Shown here: positions 44,019 to 52,313 of the stretch, piece by piece
How the letters are laid out: every line of letters starts with the position of its first letter
Numbering within the stretch: position 1 is the stretch's first letter
Assembly (NCBI RefSeq): GCF_000294775.2
Contig: NZ_CP015506.1
Location: forward strand, 3,075,501 to 3,139,500
From: Cytobacillus oceanisediminis 2691
GTDB lineage: Bacteria > Bacillota > Bacilli > Bacillales > Cytobacillaceae
DNA: 64,000 nucleotides
Direction: 5' to 3'
Translations under genes and position numbers: made by a program
Notes under the pieces: model-generated
What the model was told of the DNA's origin: nothing
What the model saw: only the letters and a program-made list of their open reading frames with translations
Database searches by the model: none

Positions 44019-44052
44019 AACTTGCGGATTCTGAATAAAGAATCCGCAAGTT
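44019..44052. terminator. Perfect 14-bp hairpin between DJ-1-like and SDR genes
   Basis: AACTTGCGGATTCT / AGAATCCGCAAGTT. On the minus strand it lies after the DJ-1-like gene. No T run. Confidence 0.6.
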
Positions 44053-44082
44053 AGAAATATTTACGTTTATACATCAGCATTA

Positions 44083-44595
44083 TTATTTAGCTAAAAGTTT
44101 TAGTGATTCACGATTAAATGCTGGAATATCTTTTGGTTCTCGACTTGTTACAATATTTTTGCTGATGACAACTTCTTCGTCTTTATAATTTGCACCAGCA
44201 TTTTTCAAATCGTTGCGAATGGATTTATAGCCAGTGATGTCGACACCTATTAAAAGGTCTGTATCGATTAACACTTGTGGTCCATGACAAATGGCAAAAA
44301 CAGGTTTTCCATCTTGGATAAATGCTTTTGCAAATTCACCAAAACGATCGTCTTCACGCAATAAATCAGGAGAGAATCCACCAGGGATAAGCAACGCATC
44401 AAAGTCTGCAGGATGAACTTCATCAATGGATTTATCAATTTTTACGGTTGTGCCTTTTTTACCAGTTACTTGGTTACCTGATTGTTTGTCAATCGTGATA
44501 ACTTCATGACCAGCTTCTTTAAAGGCTTGTGCTGGTTCAGTGTACTCCACATCTTCAAATAAGTTTGTTATAAGTGCAGCGATTTTTTTACTCAT
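44083..44595 (-). CDS. DJ-1/PfpI family protein (type 1 glutamine amidotransferase-like, YfkM-like)
   Basis: 170 residues from ATG 44595; AGGAGG is 9 nt before it and too close to the ATG two codons earlier. KIAALITNLFEDVEYTEPAQ, the nucleophile elbow FAICHGPQVLIDTDLLIG, and NIVTSREPKDIPAFNRESL at the C-terminus. Family members act as deglycases or proteases and are general-stress proteins in bacilli. Fits aldehyde damage repair beside formaldehyde genes. A decayed partial copy seems to lie at 46196-46370. Confidence 0.88.
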   Translation of the reverse strand: MSKKIAALITNLFEDVEYTEPAQAFKEAGHEVITIDKQSGNQVTGKKGTTVKIDKSIDEVHPADFDALLIPGGFSPDLLREDDRFGEFAKAFIQDGKPVFAICHGPQVLIDTDLLIGVDITGYKSIRNDLKNAGANYKDEEVVISKNIVTSREPKDIPAFNRESLKLLAK

Positions 44596-44866
44596 GCTCA
44601 TTCACCTCCTTTCATTGACAAAACAGAAGTAAAAATATTCATTTCTGTGCCATGCTCTGATTATCTTCATCTCCGTTGTTAGCCGCGATGTAGATTTTTT
44701 CATATCCTCTACTTTTTCCGCCTTTTTGTTATGTCAATAACATATGGCAGATAGAGGGCTGTCCCATACGGAATTGTTTAGGTAAACCTCAACAACTTTA
44801 AGGTTCCCTTATTCATTTTTCTAAAATAGAATACGACATAAATGTTTCCCATCATCTTAAAAGTTA

Positions 44867-45370
44867 CTAATGAACATACTCAAGGTCTCTCTCAACATTG
44901 GTACTTAAAATGTCTTCTGTTTTGATCTCGAGTAATTTCTCTAGGAATCTTATAGTTCCTAGTACTACTTGAATATCTCCCTCTGTTTGAACGTTTTCCA
45001 TTCTCTTTTGAACAATCAGTTCATTGATAACTTGTTTGAAAGCATGGGTCTTTATGAGCCATTCTCCAACCAGTTCCTTTGTTGTGTCTCTCTCGCCTTC
45101 ATTTTTGACAGCAAATAAACTTTCCGTTTTTGTTTCTACGAGCGTTACGGAACCGAAATCGGAATCCATACGGATACGAAAATAATTCTTTCTACTGTCA
45201 TAATAACTTCCTTCCTTTAATAGAAAATACTCTATCCCTACTGTGATTTCATAAAACAGTTCTGTCTCTGTAGGATAATGAAGATCTCTTACATCCACAC
45301 TTTTTACAACGTCTAAATAGGTCTCCAAACCATATTGGGTATTAATGATTTTTGCATCCATTACATTCAT
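44867..45370 (-). CDS. Unknown protein, copy B of a paralogous pair
   Basis: 167 residues with GGGAGTG upstream. MNVMDAKIINTQYGLETYLD, GSYYDSRKNYFRIRMDSDFG, ETKTESLFAVKNEGERDTTK, ELVGEWLIKTHAFKQVINEL, and a helical tail to VERDLEYVH. Full-length relative of 32944-33351. In both copies it follows gnd, so it belongs to the ancestral formaldehyde block. No membrane segment. Not recognised. Confidence 0.7.
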   Translation of the reverse strand: MNVMDAKIINTQYGLETYLDVVKSVDVRDLHYPTETELFYEITVGIEYFLLKEGSYYDSRKNYFRIRMDSDFGSVTLVETKTESLFAVKNEGERDTTKELVGEWLIKTHAFKQVINELIVQKRMENVQTEGDIQVVLGTIRFLEKLLEIKTEDILSTNVERDLEYVH

Positions 45371-45424
45371 GATTTCACTCCCTTTTTCACTTTGCGGATT
45401 GTTTTGATATGTTAAGTAGCTTGC

Positions 45425-45784
45425 TTACAAAATCCACTCAATATTAGGAATTGCTTTTTTGACTTCATGTCCACCAAACTCGTTCAGAAGAGCAGCGACC
45501 ACTTTCCCGGTAAAGGTGTCATGATCTAAGGAGCGATAGCGCATCAAAAGAGACATGGCAATCACAGGAATGGCTGCCTGCAAATCTAAAGCCGTTTCCA
45601 CTTTCCAATTTCCTTCTCCTGAAGAATGCATGGTTCCTTTGATGTGTTCTAAGTTGGCATCTTTAGAAAATGCACGTTCAGTTAAGTCCATGAGCCATGA
45701 ACGAATGACTGAGCGGTTTTCGCAAACTTTTCGATGCCTTGCTTTTGGCCTTAACATAATCTTTTCATTCCTTTCTGTGTTCAT
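45425..45784 (-). pseudogene. C-terminal fragment of 6-phosphogluconate dehydrogenase (gnd copy B)
   Basis: NRSVIRSWLMDLTERAFSKD, MHSSGEGNWKVETALDLQAA and TGKVVAALLNEFGGHEVKKA match the last third of Gnd copy A almost residue by residue. The N-terminal NAD and substrate domain is gone; the first 24 codons are unrelated. An open frame exists but cannot be active. Confidence 0.85.
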
Positions 45785-46029
45785 TAATTGACGATTTATA
45801 TTGAATAGGATCTATAACTTCCACCTAAAAACTGTAATTTATATTATTACAGTTAAAATAAAAAAAATGATTTATCATAAATTAGATTTTATTTACAAAA
45901 TACAAAGGAGAATTATTCATTCCCTCTTAAAATGTCTAATGGTATATCTCTCTTTTGACCTTAACAATCGCCGATTAAGAAGAATTGGTTGCGGTGTTGA
46001 TATTAGTATAATATCTACAACAGACAATT

Positions 46030-46087
46030 AAAAGTACGCACTTTTATGTTATATAGTAAACAAAAATATACTTAGTATACTTCTATA
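46030..46087 (-). promoter_or_regulatory. HxlR-type operator upstream of the dead gnd copy
   Basis: AAAAGTACGCACTTTT (46030-46045), then TTATATAGTAAACAAAAATA and AGTATACTT; on the minus strand this is the same order as the other three operators. It kept the core although the gene it served is truncated. Confidence 0.65.
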
Positions 46088-46195
46088 CACTATTGAGAGT
46101 TATTCGATTTTTTCCATCAGGGGATTTAAAACAGAAAAATCCCCGTAAATGTACAAGGATCTTTCAAAATTGCCTTTGAGTCATGATTTAAATAA

Positions 46196-46370
46196 TAGTT
46201 TTAACAACTCATGATAAATAAGGGAGTATTCTTGGGTTCAAGACTTGGTGTTATATTTTTTATATTTATTCTTAATGTCGACTCTTGGACCTTGTCATTT
46301 ACACAGACATTTATCAAACCTTTGCGAATTAGATTATAACAGGTAATATACGAACTTTCTATTCTCTAGC
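46196..46370 (-). pseudogene. Possible DJ-1/PfpI remnant
   Basis: On the + strand ATTCTTGGGTTCAAGACTTG and the following TTATATTTTT parallel the 3' part of the intact DJ-1-like gene near 44130-44160 with many substitutions. No frame survives. Confidence 0.35.
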
Positions 46371-46403
46371 ATCAAACAGGATGCTAACTAATGGAAGTAA
46401 ATA

Positions 46404-47267
46404 TTACTTTTTATTGCTAGAAGGGTTGGCTTTCGGTAATATAAGCGACCTATCTATTCCAGATGTTTCACAAACATAGGATGCCTCCATAATAGCTGAT
46501 GGATCTGCTGCTAAAACGACACTTTTTAATTTGGAAAAAATAAACCTGTTTGTAATACAATAAATAACCTTCTTTCTTTCCCCTAAAAAACCGCCTTCTC
46601 CATATAAAAATGTGATGCTGATATTTAATTGATTGATAATACTATCTCCAACTTCATCCGGTTTTTCTGAAATGATCATGACAGATTTCCCATGATTTAG
46701 CCCATCTAAAACATAATTAATCATTTTCGTCACTATATAAAAAACCGCCAGAGAAAGCATGGCCTGTTCCAATGAATAGACAAACGCTGCAATCGTAAAT
46801 ATGAAAGCATTCACGACTAATAAAAATGAGGCAATCGGATATCGAAAGTGTTGGTTGAACCAAATCGCCAGCATTTCAGTTCCATCTATTGCACCGCCAA
46901 ACTTTACAACGATTCCTATCCCAACTCCTAAGATTACCCCACCGTATAACACAATTAATACTTCAGATTGAGTAATAGGAGGAATTGATTTAAATAGTAC
47001 TAAACCAACGGTAGTAATGATATTTGCATATAGAGATCTAATGACAAAGGTTTTACCCACTTCTTTAGCTGTAAAAATTAAGATAGGAATATTCAAGCCC
47101 AAAAATACAACATAAATTGGGATTCCCCATAAAGCATTGGCCATAATCGATAACGCTGTTACACCACCATCTACTAGCCCGTTTGGTGCTAACATCGTTT
47201 CTAATCCCATAGCAACGATTGACGACCCCAAAGTTAAAAAAACATACTCAACAAATTTTTTCATCAT
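46404..47267 (-). CDS. YitT family membrane protein with DUF2179 domain
   Basis: 287 residues. N-terminal membrane domain with about five helices (MKKFVEYVFLTLGSSIVAMG, LNIPILIFTAKEVGKTFVIR, GIGIVVKFGGAIDGTEMLAI) and a soluble C-terminal DUF2179 domain from about 215 (YCITNRFIFSKLKSVVLAAD, PSAIMEASYVCETSGIDRSL). Role unknown; bacilli carry several. Intact counterpart of the relic at 36384-36979. Confidence 0.88.
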   Translation of the reverse strand: MMKKFVEYVFLTLGSSIVAMGLETMLAPNGLVDGGVTALSIMANALWGIPIYVVFLGLNIPILIFTAKEVGKTFVIRSLYANIITTVGLVLFKSIPPITQSEVLIVLYGGVILGVGIGIVVKFGGAIDGTEMLAIWFNQHFRYPIASFLLVVNAFIFTIAAFVYSLEQAMLSLAVFYIVTKMINYVLDGLNHGKSVMIISEKPDEVGDSIINQLNISITFLYGEGGFLGERKKVIYCITNRFIFSKLKSVVLAADPSAIMEASYVCETSGIDRSLILPKANPSSNKK

Positions 47268-47490
47268 CTCACCTTTAAATATGTATTATTCTTGATTCCT
47301 TACTATAAAACAGTTCAGCTAAAATCCTTTACAACACAGGAATATTATTCACCTTTTTCCAGATTGTACTCCTACATTTACTTTATGCACTGGATCATTG
47401 CAAATAAAAAGACCACAAGTCTGGACTTATTAAAAGTCTACTTGTGGTTTTTAACCCCCTCCTCTTTTTAGAACGATTGCTATTAAATAG

Positions 47491-47660
47491 ACGCACTTTT
47501 ATCGGCAGGAGGATCCATCACATTCTCCATATAGTTTTTACCCCATTCATACAAAAATGACCTAGCCTGTATATAGGCGTATTAGAAGAAATTTCACGAT
47601 ATGATGGATCACCCAAACCATAATGATCGGTAAAAGGGGTTCCCCTTTAATATAAACCCC
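47491..47660 (-). pseudogene. C-terminal remnant of an HxlR-type regulator
   Basis: In shifting frames GEPLLPIIMVW and YEWGKNYMENVMDPPADKSA match the tail of the intact HxlR ([20 protein letters not shown]). Ends beside a degenerate operator-like GACGCACTTTTATC at 47485-47500. Probably the lost regulator of one module copy. Confidence 0.6.
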
Positions 47661-47987
47661 CTCAAGTAGAAATAATTGTAATTTTAACTTTATCAAGTTG
47701 TTTCGAAAATGATGTCCATGGGACATCTTCATTTTTACCAATTTAAAATCAAGAACCCACTTTTCACGCACAAAATCTTCTAACTTCTTTATTTTTTCAG
47801 ACATCCCACCGCTCCTTTACACATAAGAACCCACTCTTTATAAACCAACTTTACTTAATCAAACTAAATCAAACCTTAGTCTATGTAATATCAGCCGAAC
47901 TTTAAGTTACGCACTCTATAGTGCTCGGTAATTAAATCATGATTCAACAAAAAAGACGATGGATGATCACCGCCTTAATTGATTATT

Positions 47988-48134
47988 TTATTTTTCTGTA
48001 AATTTATTTTTGAAATAAAGGTAATCAACCTTATGTTTTGTGGCCATTAATTGTGATGCAAGTATTGCCGTGTAGATCGTTGTTAATAGTATGCTCAAAA
48101 CTGCTATCCCAAATAATGAGTCCTTGTTATTCAA
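47988..48134 (-). CDS. Small membrane protein in the adhB-coat cluster (YraE-like position)
   Basis: 48 residues from TTG 48134, with GGGAGG 7 nt upstream. MNNKDSLFGIAVLSILLTTI, then YTAILASQLMATKHKVDYLY: one transmembrane helix at about 7-30 and a basic tail. Lies 50 bp after the zinc ADH on the same strand, like yraE beside adhB in B. subtilis. Function unknown. Confidence 0.6.
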   Translation of the reverse strand: MNNKDSLFGIAVLSILLTTIYTAILASQLMATKHKVDYLYFKNKFTEK

Positions 48135-48183
48135 AATACAACCTCCCATTCTAAAAGGGGAATTCATCCTGGATTTATTCAAT

Positions 48184-49320
48184 TTAAGGTTTTAGAATGA
48201 CTTTTATACAATTATCGGTCCTTGTGTCAAAAACTTCGTATCCATGCTTTGCCTGGTCTAATGGAAGAACATGTGTAATTACATCACCAATATCAACCTT
48301 TCCTTCAGATATAAGATTGTAAAGAAAAGGCATATACGGAATAACTGGGGCCTGCCCCGTTTTAATGTCAACATTTCTTTGGAAAATGTCTCCTAACGGG
48401 AACCCATTATAACGTCCCCCATAAACACCGGTAATTTGGATGGTCCCAGCTTTGCGTACAGCCTGTGACGCAATGACAAGCCCGCCCATTGCACCGCCAT
48501 GAAGCTTCATTCCGGATGCAAGATATTCAAGAGGCGTCATTTTGCCGCTCATACCTGAACAATCAATAACTATATCTGCTCCACCTTTTGTTATCTCTCT
48601 TAAATATTCGCCAACGTTTTCATGTTCTTCAAAATTTACAGTCTCCACTTTATTGGTCCGTTTCGCATGCTCAAGCCGGTAATTGTGATAATCGACCGCA
48701 ATTACACGCTCAGCACCTTTAAACCAGGCAAATTTTTGAGCAAGGAGACCTACTGGACCACATCCTAAAACGATGACAGTATCACCAGCTTTGACACCAG
48801 AGTGATCTACACTCCAATAAGCTGTTGAGGCTGCATCTGCAAGTAACACCAACTTTTCATCTTCTACTTCGCAGTTCTCCGGTAATTTGAATGGAGTAAA
48901 GTTTCCATATGGAACACGCATATATTCAGCTTGTCCGCCAGCAAATCCACCGGTTGTTTCTGAATATCCAAAGAAACCGCCCATTTCACCATGAGGGTTT
49001 GAATTATCACATTGGCTGGTTAAGTCATGGTTACAGTACCAGCAATGCCCGCAGCTTACATTAAAGGGAATAATTACCCGATCCCCTTTTTTCAATTTTG
49101 TTACTTCCGGTCCTACTTCTTCGACTACCCCCATCGGTTCATGGCCTATTACGTAATCAGTTGGCATATTGGGAATCATTTGATGAATCAAATGCAAATC
49201 GGATCCGCATATAGCAGAAGAAGTTATTTTTACAATGATATCATCACCATTTTTAATATTTGGGTCTTTTACTTCTTTTACCTGGACATTTTTATTCCCC
49301 TGGTACGTGACAGCTTTCAT
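48184..49320 (-). CDS. adhB: Zinc-dependent alcohol dehydrogenase, glutathione-independent formaldehyde dehydrogenase-like
   Basis: 378 residues. Catalytic zinc site SSAICGSDLHL and GHEPMGVVEEVG; structural zinc cysteines in CGHCWYCNHDLTSQC; the insertion GEMGGFFGYSETTGGFAGGQ typical of glutathione-independent formaldehyde dehydrogenases; NAD motif VLGCGPVGLLAQ. Upstream and downstream neighbours are CotF-like coat genes and a small membrane protein, as in the yraG-yraF-adhB-yraE order of B. subtilis. Could protect spores against formaldehyde or other aldehydes; substrate inferred. Confidence 0.85.
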   Translation of the reverse strand: MKAVTYQGNKNVQVKEVKDPNIKNGDDIIVKITSSAICGSDLHLIHQMIPNMPTDYVIGHEPMGVVEEVGPEVTKLKKGDRVIIPFNVSCGHCWYCNHDLTSQCDNSNPHGEMGGFFGYSETTGGFAGGQAEYMRVPYGNFTPFKLPENCEVEDEKLVLLADAASTAYWSVDHSGVKAGDTVIVLGCGPVGLLAQKFAWFKGAERVIAVDYHNYRLEHAKRTNKVETVNFEEHENVGEYLREITKGGADIVIDCSGMSGKMTPLEYLASGMKLHGGAMGGLVIASQAVRKAGTIQITGVYGGRYNGFPLGDIFQRNVDIKTGQAPVIPYMPFLYNLISEGKVDIGDVITHVLPLDQAKHGYEVFDTRTDNCIKVILKP

Positions 49321-49336
49321 TTTTCTCTAACCTCCC

Positions 49337-49699
49337 TTATTTATTAGGCGTTGCAAACATTCCAAGTCTATCCGTATCATTCGGGAATAAGTTCATCCCT
49401 GCAATCATTAAAGCATTGTCGGCAGATTTAAGATCCAACTCAACTTGCTTGCCAACATCTTTCGGATATAACCAGCCCTTGCTTATCATCAATTCAGATA
49501 TCTCTGTGTGTAAATCAATGGATTGTTCCATTTGCCTATATAATGCTTCCCTTAACTCCTGGCTCGCTGTTTCAGTTAACGCAATGGCATATGTATGAAT
49601 GCCCGTTTTAACTGAAAGAAGAAATTCCAATGCAATGCCTGAATCTGCCATTTCTGGCATATGTTCAGCCCCTTGGGGATCCAAATAATCCATTTCCAT
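49337..49699 (-). CDS. CotF-like spore coat protein (YraF-like)
   Basis: 120 residues. ADSGIALEFLLSVKTGIHTY, AIALTETASQELREALYRQM and EQSIDLHTEISELMISKGWL are the ferritin-like helices of the CotF family C-terminal part. Sits 16 bp upstream of adhB, 11 bp after the 71-residue gene. Probably spore coat, expressed in the mother cell. Confidence 0.8.
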   Translation of the reverse strand: MEMDYLDPQGAEHMPEMADSGIALEFLLSVKTGIHTYAIALTETASQELREALYRQMEQSIDLHTEISELMISKGWLYPKDVGKQVELDLKSADNALMIAGMNLFPNDTDRLGMFATPNK

Positions 49700-49710
49700 A
49701 TTTTTTCACC

Positions 49711-49926
49711 TCACTTTATATAATTGGTTCTTGCCCCTTTATAAAATTCTTTAAGTTCATTTATCGCTGCGATTGACTGTTGAACATCTTTTTCCATCAG
49801 TGCTTTTAAATCATTATCGAAACAAAGGCCCTGCATAAGCTTTGATTTCAATAAGCATACAGTTTTCAGGTTTAATACCTCATGTGTTTCCATTGTTTCA
49901 TGATAAGCCAAGCTTTTCTTCTCCAT
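49711..49926 (-). CDS. CotF N-terminal-like small coat protein (YraG-like)
   Basis: 71 residues. MEKKSLAYHETMETHEVLNL, KTVCLLKSKLMQGLCFDNDL, KALMEKDVQQSIAAINELKE. The LHETxExxEvlxxKTVCLxK block also appears in the divergent 50071 gene. Together with the next gene it forms a split CotF. TTAGGAGGTGA precedes the ATG. Confidence 0.75.
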   Translation of the reverse strand: MEKKSLAYHETMETHEVLNLKTVCLLKSKLMQGLCFDNDLKALMEKDVQQSIAAINELKEFYKGARTNYIK

Positions 49927-50070
49927 GACTTCACCTCCTAAAATTAAAATCCCTTTAATATGTGAATATTATTCAATGGAATGTTACTGATTATGGAATA
50001 TTTTTGGTGGAATGTAAATCTCCTGTCTGAAGCAAGATAAGAGAAGTTTTTAAAGATTGGAGAGATACTC

Positions 50071-50283
50071 ATGACAAAATATTTAGGACTTCATGAAACG
50101 CTGGAGACACTCGAGTTAATTGCATTTAAAACAGTATGTTTAACAAAAGCTGTAACTATGAGCAAATTGCTTCCTGATGGAGATCTTAAAACGATTCTTT
50201 CTGGTGATTTAGAATCAGGGAGTCAAGGCCTAAAGCAACTTCAGACCTTTATTACAAACCGGGAGGAGACTCACAATGACTAA
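50071..50283 (+). CDS. CotF N-terminal-like small coat protein, divergent copy
   Basis: 70 residues. MTKYLGLHETLETLELIAFK, TVCLTKAVTMSKLLPDGDLK, then a Gln-rich helix. Same fold as the 49711 protein on the other strand. Its last codons overlap the next gene by 8 bp, so translation is coupled. Confidence 0.75.
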   Translation: MTKYLGLHETLETLELIAFKTVCLTKAVTMSKLLPDGDLKTILSGDLESGSQGLKQLQTFITNREETHND

Positions 50284-50575
50284 TCTCCTGCAAAACATGG
50301 CTGGAATGGGAGGATTAACAGAACGGGCAATCGCTTCGGATTTTCTGATTTCATCTAAATCTGCCGTCAGAAATCTCGCATTTGCTATTACGGAAACAGC
50401 TACACCTGAACTGAAATCAGCTCTTCGCGAGCAATTAAGAAATGCATTGGATACACATGCCAAGATAACAGATTTTATGATTGCCAATGGATATTATCAT
50501 CCTAATCATTTAGATGACCAAATAAATGTGAGACTGCAGGATGCACATACCGCTTTAAACCTTAAAGATCAATAG
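50276..50575 (+). CDS. CotF-like spore coat protein, divergent copy
   Basis: 99 residues. MGGLTERAIASDFLISSKSA, VRNLAFAITETATPELKSAL, and DTHAKITDFMIANGYYHPNH. CotF-family helices; pairs with the 70-residue protein. GGGAGGAG precedes the ATG inside the upstream gene. Ends at a clear terminator. Confidence 0.8.
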   Translation: MTNLLQNMAGMGGLTERAIASDFLISSKSAVRNLAFAITETATPELKSALREQLRNALDTHAKITDFMIANGYYHPNHLDDQINVRLQDAHTALNLKDQ

Positions 50576-50603
50576 GGGCAGTAATGTATGTTTTACGCAA
50601 TAA

Positions 50604-50635
50604 AAAATCAGCTGCTAATAAACAGCTGATTTTTT
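50604..50635 (+). terminator. Terminator after the divergent coat pair
   Basis: AAAATCAGCTG-N8-CAGCTGATTTT followed by TT. Confidence 0.85.
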
Positions 50636-50902
50636 CCTTCAATATATTACACAAGCAGATCTTCAATCTGCCCGTCAGTTGAAGAAGAAAAGTGGCCTGT
50701 CATTGTTACCTTTCACACCGCAATCATTGTATAAAATTCAAAATGAACTTTTGTGGGTTTCCTACTTTTAACAAAAATACATAACACAAAAACAAGCATC
50801 GACAGGAGAGTATTTCAAAACTGTATTTTTCTTAAAAAGGGCTCCAGATACGGAACGGGCGGATTTACATTATTTTCTGGTTGAATTACATTTGGAGTAA
50901 CT
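50636..50902. other. No gene seen
   Basis: AT-rich spacer between the coat-gene terminator and the zwf remnant. No motif recognised. Confidence 0.5.
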
Positions 50903-51050
50903 TTACCACCACTTATACCCATCTTCCTCTAATAATTGATGATCAGTTCCCGGTCCCATAGATCCAGATGAATGGGAGTGGATGGGAACTCCATTTATTT
51001 AGAAGCCTCTAAAATAGGTTCAATCCATTTCCTAGATAGTTCTTAAAAAT
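50903..51050 (-). pseudogene. 3' remnant of zwf (copy B)
   Basis: The last 15 codons read GSMGPGTDHQLLEEDGYKWW, matching GSMGPDASHQLLAEEGYKWW of intact Zwf; upstream, in other frames, WIEPILEAS. Everything before is deleted. Shows that the second formaldehyde block once had its own zwf. Confidence 0.75.
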
Positions 51051-51102
51051 GGCTAACCGTGGCAAGTTATGATTGTCTTACAGTATGAAAAGAAACTTTT
51101 TT

Positions 51103-51468
51103 CTACTTAACTGCTGATTGATCCTCAGTCTCCTTTTCCAATACATTCTCAATATAATCTTTTCCCCATTCATACATAGCATCTATAATCGGTAAAAGTC
51201 TTTTTCCATGCTCAGTCAATGAATATTCAACTTTTGGTGGAACTACAGGGTAAACTTCACGATGTACTATTAAATGATCTTCAAGTTCGCGTAATTGATT
51301 AACAAGCATTCTTTGGGTAATACCCGGCATAAGGGATTTTAATTCACCAAATCGTTTCGTTCCTTCTTTGCCTAGATGCCATAAAATCAACAATTTCCAT
51401 TTACCACCAATTACTGAAAGTGTTAATTCTTTTTCACAGTTGAAGGTTTTCTCTCCTAAATTTGGCAC
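51103..51468 (-). CDS. hxlR: HxlR, formaldehyde-responsive transcriptional activator
   Basis: 121 residues from GTG 51468 with GGAGGTGA 8 nt upstream. [60 protein letters not shown]: complete MarR-like HxlR winged helix. Cys11 and Lys13 are present, the pair crosslinked by formaldehyde in B. subtilis HxlR. Divergent from hxlA copy B with the operator between, as in B. subtilis. The only intact HxlR in the window, so it probably controls all four operators. Confidence 0.93.
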   Translation of the reverse strand: MPNLGEKTFNCEKELTLSVIGGKWKLLILWHLGKEGTKRFGELKSLMPGITQRMLVNQLRELEDHLIVHREVYPVVPPKVEYSLTEHGKRLLPIIDAMYEWGKDYIENVLEKETEDQSAVK

Positions 51469-51498
51469 TCACTTCACCTCCCCCCTTATTTTATCCAA

Positions 51499-51542
51499 TA
51501 GTATACTTTTTATCACTATATGGGATAAAAGTGCGTACTTTT
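51499..51542 (+). promoter_or_regulatory. HxlR operator, hxlR-hxlA copy B intergenic region
   Basis: TAGTATACTTTTTATCACTA, a spacer, then AAAAGTGCGTACTTTT (51527-51542). A further ATATACTCAGTATAC follows near 51552. Same layout as 37144-37190. Confidence 0.8.
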
Positions 51543-51673
51543 TATTTTGGAATATACTCAGTATACTAAGTAACGTGCTAGTTAGTAAATAGCTTTTCAA
51601 AAGGAAACATTTGCACATGTCGAATGACAGCCTCCTAGCACAATATAAAACATTCTATAAGGAGCGAATATAA

Positions 51674-52306
51674 ATGAAATTACAATTAGCATTAGATCTT
51701 GTCGATATTCCGGGAGCAATTGAATTAGTGAAAGAGGTAGAAGAGCATATTGATGTTGTAGAAATTGGTACACCTGTGGTGATCAATGAAGGTCTTAAAG
51801 CAGTGAAAGAAGTAAAAGCTGCATTTCCTAACTTAACCGTATTAGCTGACTTGAAAATTATGGATGCAGCTGGATATGAAGTAAGTCAAGCATCTGCTGC
51901 AGGTGCTGACATCATTACGATTCTTGGAACTGCAGAAGACGAGTCAATTAAAGGTGCAGTAGAAGAAGCTAAAAAACAAGGGAAACAAATCCTTGCTGAT
52001 ATGATCGCTGTTAAGGATATTGCAGCCCGTGCAAAAGAACTAGATGAACTTGGTGTTGATTATATCTGTGTTCACACCGGTTACGACCTTCAAGCTGTTG
52101 GAAAGAATTCTTTCGAAGACCTTACAACGATCAAAAGCGTTGTTAAAAATGCGCAAACTGCCATTGCAGGTGGAATCAAATTAGAAACACTTCCTGAAGT
52201 GATTAAACAACACCCAGATCTAGTTATCGTAGGTGGTGGGATCACGAATAAAGAAGATAAAAAAGCTACAGCACGCGAAATGCAAAAATTAATTAAACAA
52301 GGTTGA
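51674..52306 (+). CDS. hxlA: 3-hexulose-6-phosphate synthase, copy B
   Basis: 210 residues. MKLQLALDLVDIPGAIELVK, VLADLKIMDAAGYEVSQASA and VVGGGITNKEDKK; all catalytic residues match copy A. Roughly 85 percent identical by eye. ATAAGGAGCG precedes the ATG. Followed by an hxlB copy broken by a stop codon, so its product probably uses the isomerase from copy A. Confidence 0.95.
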   Translation: MKLQLALDLVDIPGAIELVKEVEEHIDVVEIGTPVVINEGLKAVKEVKAAFPNLTVLADLKIMDAAGYEVSQASAAGADIITILGTAEDESIKGAVEEAKKQGKQILADMIAVKDIAARAKELDELGVDYICVHTGYDLQAVGKNSFEDLTTIKSVVKNAQTAIAGGIKLETLPEVIKQHPDLVIVGGGITNKEDKKATAREMQKLIKQG

Positions 52307-52313
52307 ATCAACT

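Larger units (their letters stand above)
45785..46403. other. Gene-poor stretch between gnd relic and yitT
   Basis: Contains the HxlR-type operator (46030-46087), a hairpin GGGGATTT/AAATCCCC at 46120-46144, and a likely DJ-1-like remnant. Otherwise AT-rich without genes. Confidence 0.5.

Noticed and set aside
47562..47804. 80-residue open frame as a protein
   Set aside because: Its sequence is partly an out-of-frame reading of an HxlR remnant; no good start site.
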